64,000 nt of DNA from Arcuatula senhousia. Taxonomy: Eukaryota > Mollusca > Bivalvia > Mytilida > Mytilidae. The stretch is from positions 28,177,275 through 28,241,274 of the forward strand of contig OZ020308.1 in NCBI GenBank assembly GCA_963971305.1, written 5' to 3'. Below are positions 49,283 through 61,200 of this stretch, piece after piece. The notes beneath the pieces are model-generated. The model did not search any database and had not been told where the DNA came from. It saw only the letters and a program-made list of their open reading frames with translations. Position numbers and translations under genes: made by a program. How positions within the stretch are numbered: the stretch's first letter is position 1; every line of letters begins with the position of its first letter.

Positions 49283-52200
49283 GTAAGTTGCATGTTTTGT
49301 TTTGTTTTAATAAACAAAATTTGATCTCCCATAGTGGCTACTGCTAGTTTTTGAAAGCCGTATTTTCATTTGTATCGGGTTTATGCATTCAGATACTGTA
49401 ACATGTGAATTCATGAATTAATGCAACAATCCCTTTGTATTGAAACATGCCATTTCAATTCAAAGACGCTAAGAATTTTGCATTGGACTAAAATGAAAGT
49501 TGTACGCTTATAATCATACAATTGTGTACTAATCTTTGGTAATATTTGGTTAAGTATCGTACATGACATGTATAATTTGGCTAAATCAAGTTACGTAACA
49601 TACCGATTAGATGCAAACTTATAAATTGCATCAGTCAATTTTGACAAATCTTACAGATTGAAATGATAAAACTCTTTGATTTTTTTAGAATAAAACGGCT
49701 TAATTACAGAAATAGTTCTGGTTGTATTCGAAAAGTCATGTTTTCCAAACATGACATTTGATAAATGTTTTTAAATATGTTTTTTCTTGACATACACTGT
49801 ACATTGATTTATGCTCTTCATAATCATATAGTGTTTGGCATTTTCAATATTTTTGGTAGAGCGCCTCTGATGAGTCTTCAATAGACAAAACGCGCGTCAG
49901 GCGTAGCAAAATTTATTGTCTGGAACTTTGTTGTCATTTTTATTTTGAACATGTCAGATGAGTTATGTAATAATAAGATTTATTTGGCGCTAAAGATGTA
50001 TACAACAGTTAACACTTAATTATTACTCTATTTTATTCGCAAGGTTGGGCGGAGCTTAATTTTCTCGGACAATTAGGTAGGATTTAAATGAAGAAGTCCA
50101 AAATAATTGACCCGTGACCAGCCCGGTCAATATAATAGAGTAATATGTCTCGCCTGCCAGCACCATCAGAAAGAAAGAATTCTTTTTTACTTCCACGATA
50201 TTGTCATAAATTTATAAGGATTTTCAGTTAACAAGAAAATCAATTTCAAGGTCAAAAGATAGGGATGCAGCTTGGATAAGCTATTACTAGGGCATATGTA
50301 TACCAAATTTCATCAACCTTGGACCTATAGTTATTGAAGGAGGCAAAGTGGCACAAATGGGATATTTGAATGTCAAAAGTCCGAAAGGCAACGACAAAAC
50401 CAATTAACACGAACAAGAACAGCACGAGGAAACACAGAACATAAAATCAACCGAACAGAAATCAACAACGGGAACTCAAGTCGAAAGAGTGAGCTCTGGA
50501 ACAGAAAGCAGTTCATGTTTGCTTGAGCAAACCCGTCGCGCTCCTGATTTCCAATAAAGTATGTCAGATCCGGCAAAGGAAGACAAAACTTTAATTTATG
50601 ACAAACTAACATTTTTACTCATCAGAGAGAAAGGAATCCCATATTTATCTACGAGTGCATGGTGTCTACTGTAAAATGTCTTGAACTAAGACAGCGACCG
50701 AGGGGCATTATTAGGCCCGAGACCATACTTATTACCCAAATTTTGAATGCATTTTCAATAAAGCCTTATGTCAATTTAAAAAAAATGCACCATTTCTTTT
50801 TAAATAAAATTTTGGCCACATCTAGTTCATTAGCTTCCAGAACATTTGTTAAAAATTCAGAAAATCCTACCATTAAAAAAATGATTTTTTTTTTAAATTT
50901 ACACCTATGAGGGTCAGAAAAGAGGTGCTTAAAAAAAATAAAATCACCTATATGCACTTATCCGAATCACAACTTTATGAATGAATTTAAAAAAATATAT
51001 AACTTGATAAATTTATACTATCTTTCATCTCTCATTTCACTCCAAGTTCATCCTTTAGTCATAAAAATTAACATTACAATAGCATTTACAAGAAATACTA
51101 TGTTTTAATAGGTACTGTATTATTGGACAACGAAATTTGAAGGGAGCTAACTGTGGTCTCGTACCTAATAGTCCTCAGAAAAGCCTCGGACAGTCAAATA
51201 AAATTATTTTCACATAGAAGAGTCTTTTTCCGACTAAACTGCCAAGTTTCAAAGTGCTCAGAATAATAACAATGAAATTATTAGTACTACAAAACACTAG
51301 TTGCATATAAGAATTTTGATCGAAAAAACACCAGGAAAATCCATGGGGCCTATTTGGCCAAATTTTTTTATTTCATAAAAGTTCACAAAACTAATGGCTG
51401 AAATCAATAACATTATCCCTCTGAGCATATAAAACACAAGTTTCAATGAAATATCTGCATGGTTTCAAATTTTGACCATTTCCCATATTTACGGATAGGA
51501 AAATTAGCCATTTTAGCCTTATTGAGGGGTACATGTATGGTCATGATAATTTTTTAAGAAAGGAAATGAAATATTGAGACCAAAAGGGGTTTAAAATGTT
51601 GAATACATAATAAGCTTACAAAATAAAACCAAAAAACACCATATTCATATGAAAAATATGTTATAAATAGTGTTTAGGAGTGGATAAATGGTGTAATTTT
51701 AAAATGCATTTTCCCAACACATCACTAAAAACTAGTGTTTGAGGGTAAAAAATGTAAAAAATGCAACAACTTGCAACAATAAAGGTGTGTTTAGTATGAG
51801 ATGATGATGGTAAACAGAACTTAACAGCAAAAAGACCAATCATTGCACTTTGTATGAAAATTTGTTCAAGACTCATGTGCGAAATAAGGAAAAACGACCA
51901 AATCTACAGCAAGAAATGGGGGATATTTTCAATCCTGTGACTTTTTCTGTGAAATCCAGAGACCTCACATGTGCTATTTTGTGTTGTTTAGCTATTTTGC
52001 AGTTTATTCTGACTGGTTTTTCTATAATATACCCTACATAGAAAGATAACTTTGATATGGCATTCATAGGTCCAACACAAAAAAGCTTATCTGCTGCCAC
52101 AGCCTCATTTTGCAAGGAGTAAAATTATTTTTTCCAGAAATAATTAATAAAGTGTAGTTTAAACAGTTTCCTGACATCATCTAAGAAGATTTATAGCTGT

Positions 52201-55200
52201 TTTAGCCCACTGGAAGTCATAATCTGCAAGCATTGGCCCTTCAGGTGTAAAAATAATACAAACAGGTCATTACCATTGAAAATCCCATAGACATACAAAT
52301 ATGGCTAAATATGGCAAATATTGAGATACACTCATGAAATAAAGGCTGAAATTGAAAGAACTTATTAAACTAAACAACTTAAAACCATAAATGGCATTGC
52401 AAAATAATTCTAGGAGGGGTAAATAGGCCATCCTAACCCCTCTAATAAGGCCCGAGACCATAGTTATTTTTTCCAAATTTTTAATGCATTTTCAATATAG
52501 CCTTATGTCAATTTAAAAAAAATTGCACCATTTCTTTTTAAATGAAACTTTGGCCACATATAGTTCATTAGCTTCCAGAACATTAGTTAAAAATTGAGAA
52601 AATCCTACCATTTAAAAAAAATGATTTTTTTTAAAATTTACACCTATGAGGGTCAGAAAAGAGGTGCTTTAAAATTAAAAAATCACCTTTTTGCACTTAG
52701 CCGAATAACAACTTTATGAATGAATTTCAAAAATATTATAACTTGATAAATTTATACTATCTTTCATCTCTCATGTCACTCCTATTTCATCTTTTATGGC
52801 CCTGTCACACTATAACGATTTAGCCAACGTGTGCCGACGTTTTAAAATATATTTTCAACACGCTGGTGTGCGTTGCGTAAGTTTTGTACACGTTATGAAC
52901 ACGCTACAAACACGTTAGCGAACGTCAGCGTGCGTTGGTGATCGCTGAGTGCGTTGCAAATTTTCCAACATGCTTAAAATTTCCGACGTTCGCCAATGTG
53001 TTAGAAATAAATTATTCGAACGCTAGGCATAAGTTAGAAGGACGTTATGCACACGCTGATGTACGCTATGTGGTCGTTGTTCGCACGTTGGAATGCGTTT
53101 GACGAACGCTGAGCTAAATGGAAACTTACGTGTCTAGCGATAATGCAGCGCACGTCTAGCGTCAGTCTAACGACCAAGAAACCTATTCAACGTGTTTAAA
53201 ACGTGTACAGAGCGCACAGAGCGCCATTTTAACGAACGAGTAGCGTACATGTATCAACCCCAGAATTTTATAAGTAAGATATAAGTTAGATTGAAATACA
53301 AGGGGGAAAGTCAATTTCAAAAGCTTCAAATACTAATTCAAACCTGAAAAAAAATCTATTTACAAAAAAAAAAAACAATTAACAAAGCCAAACAAATTGT
53401 GAATATAACAAAGATAACTTACATGGTCTGGAATTGAAAGTAATTCTTGCAAATTGTATTTTGACAATTGACATTGTTTTGGTAGAAAAATACTCAAATA
53501 CAACGAGTAACGACAGTCTAACTTCAATACTCATTTGAAATTATGTGTATTTTAAATATTTAATAAGCACACGCGTTTTTCTCTATTAAGGATATCCGTC
53601 ATACTGTCTGCGATCATTTAGGATTAGTGAAGTGCTATAAAAAAGGATACTAGGCAAAATCTACAGACCGGTATTTTTTACATGTATATACTCATTTGAG
53701 ATTTTGAGAGTTTATTAACAAGCGCATGCATTCCTCTCTGTATATTTTTGACATATCAGAATATAAAATCTACACTATATTTTATTCTTTTAGACTGAGT
53801 GCAAAAATCATCACTATTGGTTAAAAAACAGCTTTAGAATAATTATACATTCATATTACCAGAGCGCTGAAAACCAATATTTTTATAACGAAACTAAATT
53901 TCTATAATTATTAACTAATCATGCAATACATTTAAGCCAGATAATAGATCTATTTGGGCAATTATGAAATAATACTAAAGAAATTAACAGAAATCCTAGG
54001 TCTCCCCACCGAGAGAAAACATTATAAATAAAGGTAATAACAAAACTACAGAACTTGAATGATCAATCTCATAGTCCAGAGAAAATGACAAAAAGGAATC
54101 AGTCATACCGGAGAACTGGTGGATCGCAATGGTCCTGACTTGGTACAGGCATTTCAAACGAAATGGTGGGTTAAACCAGGTTTTATGGCACAAAACCTCC
54201 CTCTTCCATTGCGATCTTAGGATCCGGTAATGACCATAGAACACAACATAGTTGCGAGACACAATAGGGATATTGAGGTGATCATCTCAGTACAGCAGAC
54301 CAGTCAAACACTAATTGAAACAATTAACTATCATATCTTTTAACTCAATTTTGAACTTTTCTACTAGTGGCTGATAACGAAGAAAGAATTTTTTTTAGGG
54401 ATCGTATGAGACGTATTTTTTTATAGCCCTGCTTCAAAAGTCGGTCACGAAGAAACCGGTGTCTGATTAAAAAATCTGTGAAATGTGTGCAAGCTCTGGC
54501 ATATCGAATAAGTTGAGAAATATAAACACCGTATGCAGGAGAAGTAGGTATATTGCTCTGTAGATTAGGAAAATTAATAATTTGAAAATTAAAATCGTCT
54601 TGTTTATCGTAAATTTTTGTACTGAGATTACCACCTGGGTCAAATTCGAGGTGCAAATCCAAGAAAGACGCAAATCCAAGTTAGACTAACGCTATGAATG
54701 CGTTCTGCAGTCGTCACACATGCGCTAGCCAAACGTCAAGTTCGCCGGACAAACGATATAGATAAATTTTGAAGAAGTTTGTCGTGCATTGCAGGTAGTT
54801 AGACTAACGCTTTGTGGTCGTTCACCGAGATTTTTTTTGAAACTTTTTACAGCGACTGCCAACGTGTTCAAACGTTTTAGAAAATTATTCGAACGTTCGG
54901 CACACGTTGGCTAAAACGTAATAGTGTGACAGGGCCATTAGTCATAAAAATAAACATTACAATAGCATTTACAAGAAATACTATGTTTTAATAGGTACTA
55001 TATTATAGGACAACGAAAATTGAAGGGAGCTAACTGTGGTCTCGTACCATTATCCTATGTTATCAAGACGCTCTGTCCACGAAATCGATGTACTTCCCAC
55101 AAGCTCTGGGGTACTGAATTGATCGTGATATGAAAACTCCATAAGCTGGAGCGGACGGAATGTTGCATTAAAGGAAGGGAAAGTTGACATTTGCAAATTT

Positions 55201-58200
55201 AAAGTCATCACTTTTGTCATAGAGCTTTGTTGATTGTTTTACTTGAGAGTCTATCTCGAGATGTAGAACTAAATATAGACATTGATCTGCTCATAAAACC
55301 TTAACACTGCTATTATATGGATTGAAAATGTCAAAGTCACTCAACCAGAAAATTAAGGTTAAGATAAACAATTGGGAAGGTAACTGGGCTGGGCGTTTAC
55401 TGGGGCATGTGCATGCCTAGTTTTAACAATATAAGACATCTAGTTCTTAAAGTATAGAGGTGCTAATAAATCCTTAACACTGCGTTTATATGTTTTGAAA
55501 AGTCAAAAAATGGGGATGCATCTTTTCATTAACCTAAGACTTGCAATGTATGGTTCTTGAGATGAAGGTGCTCATAAAACCTTTACACAAACGTAAATGC
55601 CGCCGGGAAAAGAACACCTATGTCCCGCTCTGTTTCGAAGGCTAGACAAAAACCATTCATATATTCAAATCAACAAGTGGCTGTAATTTTCAGGTGTAAA
55701 AATAATCACCGATCAGTTGTATATTTTCAACGCGAGTTTTTGTGCCAATTCATTTCATAAACGCTTTTTTCAAAACTTTCCTATAAGAACAGGTTCTTCT
55801 TTTGTCCCTTAATAGTCATATTTTTTTCTTATTTAACATGAATGCAATGATGTCTAACAACTTTTTTCTTTTGTTGCGTCAAATTATCTACAATGACCCA
55901 ATGTACTCAGTTGTTCTAGATATTGCCACGACCCTCCTTATGCTTATAAATACTTTACATTTGTATCCTGTAGAATAAAATGTAAATTTAACATAAATTA
56001 CTACTGAGAACTGAGGCTATCATTAATGATAATGATCATACAAAACATGTATAACATGATCATTGCAGGGTCATCACAATGTACCACTTAACTTTTTTCA
56101 GTCCTGTTGACTTCAATACTGACGGCAATAAAATTCGGCCTCCAGAACCAATACGATTATTGTTATTCTATAAATGGTATCGATCAAATGTGAATCTTGA
56201 ACATTTCAAAGGAACTGATAATTCTTAACTGTAAATTGGTTTCATCTTACAACAGCATCAAGCGTTTCGATTTCTCCACACTTTACATAAACAAATCAAG
56301 TCACGATTGGCACAGCTGATGAAACGCATTTTTTTGAAAAAGAATGTAAAACGCAGGTACAAATGTGATGACTTCAACTTACCAATCATCAACTTTCCCT
56401 TCTTGTGTATCAACATTCCGTCCGCTCGAACTTATGAACTTTACGTATCACAATTGATTCGTTACTCCAGAAGTTTTAAGAATCACATCGATTTCCTTGG
56501 TAGAGCGTCACGTTTGACACAGAAATTGCTAACGCAGGGTTATGTCGCACCTCCATTGCTGTCTTTACTCAAAAAATTCTAAGGCATACACCATGCACTC
56601 GAAGATAAATATGGGAACTCTCAGATGAGTGCAATTGTTGATTTGTCATAGAGTGTTGTTTTGTCTCTCTTTACGAGAATTGACATACTAAATTGAAAAT
56701 AGGCAGCGCGACGGGTTTGCTTTAGCAAGCAGATATCGCTTACTCTTCGGGAGCACCCGAGCTCACTCTTGTTACGACATGAGTTCGCTTTGTAGTTTTC
56801 TGTTCGGTTGATTTTGTTTCCTCGTGCTGTTATAGTTCATGTTTGCCAGTTTTATCGTTGCCCTTTTGGACTGTTGACAATCGAATGTCCCATTTGTGCC
56901 TTATTGTTTCTTTCTAACTATTCAAATAAAATATATAACATCAAAATTTATGCTGTTCAATATCGCTACCAACAAGGATTATCTAACTTTTTATGAAATT
57001 GAAATGACTACAAGGCCAAAGGTCATGATGTGAAGCTTAGGGCCTTCCAAAATATAAAAGTCATCCTGCAAATATAGGTTTTTAATGAACTTGAAATCGA
57101 GTTGTTTTATGGTTATATCATTATGAAAGAAGCAAAGGTGTACCAAAGGGTCGATCGAATATCGTAAATCCGTAAAGACAAAGACACAATCTGTAGATTT
57201 GGAATCAGCAACATAAAATAACTCTCAAAACAACAAAAACACAGAACAGCCAAACCGAATCAGCAACATAAACTCAAGCTTTGCTGAAAGATGTATAAGC
57301 TTGAAACATTCTAGTGGAGAACGCACGACAAATACATATCTTAAGTGCATTTAAAAAGTTTATAAGAATATAAACGCCTGTCCAGAGTACTTGGCGATTG
57401 TTTAACACATGTCGTATGCATAACGTTCGTCCAACTCAGATTCTTACAGTTAGCACAACCATTCGATTTGAACAAAAGTAGACCGTCACATTGACATTTT
57501 ATTTTTATTTTTAATCCAGAGTAAATATAATGTCGTTCTTTTTTTTAATCCAGTCTCTCTTTTGTGCTTTAACGTTTGTTTGTTTTGTTGTTATTTTTTG
57601 GTTTATATTTGTTTCTAGTTTTTGGAAAGGGGAGTTGAGGTGGGGTCTTTTTATACTTTCCGCTTGCTAAATGAAGGTATATAGTGATAAGGGGGGTGTC
57701 CATGTGTCTGTCCGTCCATCCTTCTGTTACACCTTATGTTACCGATCTCTTATCCGCAACTCCTGCTAAACCCTTTAAAAGATTCTCATAATACTTTCAC
57801 ACAATATGTGTGGCATAATGAAGATGTTCATCTCTTATAAAGGAATTTGACTTTATGTTTCCATCGACTGAACCATCTGATGACAAGATGTACCACATTT
57901 TTATTGTGCTTTGAACACATAATATTTTTCTATTTTATGTTTAATTCTTATTTTAAGAATTGAGGTTACTATTTCGTTATATTTCGTTGTTTATTTTAAA
58001 ATTCGTTGGTTGATGCGCTTTTCATTGGCTATGATGACGTTCTGTGTGCTCTACACACGTTTTAAACACGATTTATAATAGACGAACGGTGAACTATCGC
58101 CAGACAGACGTTTCCTAAGCTAAACGTAACGTGTGTTAAACTACTGTTTAGCGAACACTGAATATGAGCGAGTGTATTACGTTCTTTTGATAAATAACAA

Positions 58201-61200
58201 AGTTTTCTTATTACCAATTACCAACACGTTGGGCAATTTTCGTGACATTTTGTGCATCTTTAACATATTGCGACACACTCGACGTGCAACAACGCATGCT
58301 GACGTTTGTACGAAAGACCGTTAGTGCCACAAGTTCTTTAACATTTCTCGATTGTAGCTACACTTACTGTCAAGTTGACATTATTCAGTTCCAATTTGAC
58401 ATTTCTTACTTTTAATGCCAAACACTATATATACGAATTTGAAGAACAAAGAAAAATTAAACAAAAAATGCTTAATTGGTAACCAAATAATAACTAAAAA
58501 TATACAGTTAATTGCAATTATATGTTAACATAAAAAACTAGTTGACCTAAAATAAACTTTTTCCTTTCCTTCATTAGGTATACTAGCTCAAGATCCATGC
58601 ACTGACCATGCGATCCTAGACGAACCAAAGAGATCAGTTGAGTACACTCTGGGTAATAGTGAAACAGAAATCTGTGACCGATTTATTGATGAAGGGTGGT
58701 ATAGAGTGGCAGACAATGGAACGATACCAACCACATGCCCTGAAAATTCTAGGTGTGGGACGATGTTTCCTATATGGCTTCAAGGTATGATGGTTCTTAC
58801 TTTAATGCGTTTCCTTTATCAAAAATATTAATGCATAATTCCAGTATTGCACAAGATACAGATCCAAAAAATGTCATAAAAAACCAAGTGGTAAAAATCA
58901 ACAATCACCTAAATTTCAAAATTTCATATCAAACACATGCCTACAATAGATCCATATACATATATGCAGGTTTCCAAATCATAAGTGATGAGATAAGAGT
59001 TTTTTATATTGAGTTAAATTCTATTCGATTTGGGAAACTATCATTTGCGAGCTTCGATTCTTTTGGACAAGTACCTAACGAGTGTGGTGAAAATGTTTGA
59101 ACATTACTTGCAAAGCACAAGTTTTGTTAGTATCTTTCGTGTTGTTACAACAATGTATTACTACATGTATTTGATTTTAATGTTCAAAGCCAAGCATGTC
59201 GTTAAATATGTTAGCATTTTTTACTCCATGCCAACACCAAAATCATATAATAATGATGACCGCCTTCCTTGTTATGGGTATACATTTTTTTTATTTTGTA
59301 CCTTGAAACGATTCATTTTTTCAAGGAACTTTACCACGAAGAAATCAAGTTGGAACCATGCAGGCTTGCAGTCGTGGATATTTTCAGTGTTGTGATAGCT
59401 CACATACAATAGAAGTAAAGAACTGTGAATCTTTCTTCGTATACAACCTAATAGCACCATCTGCATGCCCTGGGAGATATTGTGTAGGTGAGAGTATATT
59501 TGTTTAACATAAATACCATGGTAGATATAATCTCTTCAAAAACAAACTTTACTGTTTTGACTGAGAAATGCATTTATTTGTTGTTTTTTTCTGGCATTCC
59601 GCTCATATATGATGATACTTAAGTATGCTTTACATATGCAAACAAAGGAAACCACATACGTCAATGAATTCATGAAAAATCGAACGTTAAAGAAAATACT
59701 GCACTTTCACTGGATGATTTTTTTTGTCATATCCCAATGAAAAAAAAAATCATGGAGAAACGCTTACCTGTTACAGGAAATGGCACATGTTTTTTTTTCT
59801 TTTTTTAGTAAAATTTTTATGTCATGAATCCTTTTGAAAATTTATTTATAATAAATTAATGACTGTAATATTTTTTTCTTTCATTGGGATATTATACAAT
59901 GTGAAAAATAAAATACTTCCGTAAATACCTATCTTAAGTGTAAGATGACCAGGTGGTGATGCGACCACGTGCAGCGATCTCACATTGGTCAACAAACCAT
60001 CGGTATTGATATTGTTTGTTGATGTCGACCAATGAAATGCGATGTTATTTAAAACTTCTGGTTTTAAGAATGAACCCACCTTAGGTTTCAGTGTATATAA
60101 AATTGATTTTTACGGAAGAAATAGGTAATAACACTCGTTTTTGGAAAGCCGGCAACGATCTTTCACTTGTGGTAGAATTGTTTTGGTCTTTTGGCTCGTT
60201 CCGCTGCGCTCCACTCGCAAAACGACTGACAAATTATATCACTTGGGAAAGATCAGCCGGTCTTTTCCAAAAACTTATGTAAGAACCTATAATTCTTACC
60301 TCAATGTAAAAAAAATATGACAGTCATTCCTTAAATATAACTTACCAATACAAATACAAATACCAAAGTGTTAACATAAGACGGGCTAATTTGTAATGCT
60401 CTATATGGATGTTTCAATGAGTTTCCACTCATCAGCAACCTTTCGAATTAATATTGCAAGGTCAACAAACTACGGAAAAGCACTCAAACCCAAAAAAATC
60501 GAACAGCAAATAAATCCAGCACCGATGATATCGACCATGTGCAAAGCAAGGAAATTGTCCTGGTTTTTTACAAGAACTTTTGAATTTAGACAAGCCGAAA
60601 TTTCAATGATAAAATAAGGAAAGAATGTGTCCATGGGACACGGATGCCCCCGCTGGCCTCAAATAAAAACTTGAAGTCCAAAAGGTCTGAAAGTTGCTTA
60701 GGACGCATAGTTAATCATACTTAACCATCCTACCAAGTTTCAAATCATTCCCATGTTCGGTTTCTGAGAAAAGCTTGACGGATATTTTCATGTCAATTTT
60801 GGTATCGGTCCAGCCCCAAACAGGAAGTAGATGTCCGACAGGTCTAAAATTCGCTTAGGACATATAGTTTGTCATACTGAACCATCCTACCAAGTTTCAA
60901 GTCATTCCCATGTACAGTTTCTGAGAAAAGCTTGACGGAAATTTTCATGTCGATCTTGGTATCTATCCAGCCCCAAACAGGAAGTAGATGTCCGACAGGT
61001 CTAAAATTCGCTTAGGACATATAGTTTGTCATACTGAACCATCCTACTAAGTTTCCTGTCATTCCCATCTACGGTTTCTGTGAAAAGCTTGACGGAAATT
61101 CGTACGGACGTACGGACGGACGGACGGACGGACGGACATGAGTAAAACTTAATGCCCCCCGACATGTCGTCGCGGGGGCATAAAAATTATGTTGGTAAAT

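Larger units (their letters stand above)
50712..55048. mobile_element. LTR-like composite element flanked by ATTAT
   Basis: Direct terminal repeats of about 451 bp (50713-51164 and 52448-55048, the latter interrupted) flank a noncoding interior of about 1.28 kb (51165-52447). ATTAT at 50707-50711 and 55049-55053 looks like a 5-bp target duplication in the PLE-A host. Each repeat starts AGGCCCGAGACCATA and ends TGTGGTCTCGTACC, so repeat ends are themselves partly inverted (CGAGACCA). TG..CA ends, a clear primer site, gag and pol are absent. Possibly a non-autonomous LTR (TRIM-like) element, or an unrelated type with long direct repeats. Confidence 0.6.
52448..55048. repeat. Right terminal repeat, interrupted by a TIR element
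   Basis: 52448-52796 and 54938-55048 together correspond to the left repeat. The break is at TTA (52794-52796), duplicated at 54938-54940. Scattered differences between the two repeats show the element is not young. Confidence 0.8.
50338..55275 (-). pseudogene. PLE-A copy split by a 4.3-kb insertion
   Basis: 50338-50706 is the 3' UTR and last RT codons (reverse complement). 55054-55275 continues exactly where it stopped (codons of YVSQLIRYSRA, PSAPAYG and KLYDKRDDFN regions). Between them lies the LTR-like composite 50712-55048, flanked by ATTAT. The copy is 5'-truncated near 55275 and has frameshifts. Confidence 0.8.

Noticed and set aside
58753..59395. Two open frames of 115 and 121 codons between and across the D8C exons
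   Set aside because: Both start or end inside the real exons in other frames and resemble no family; chance openness is more likely.
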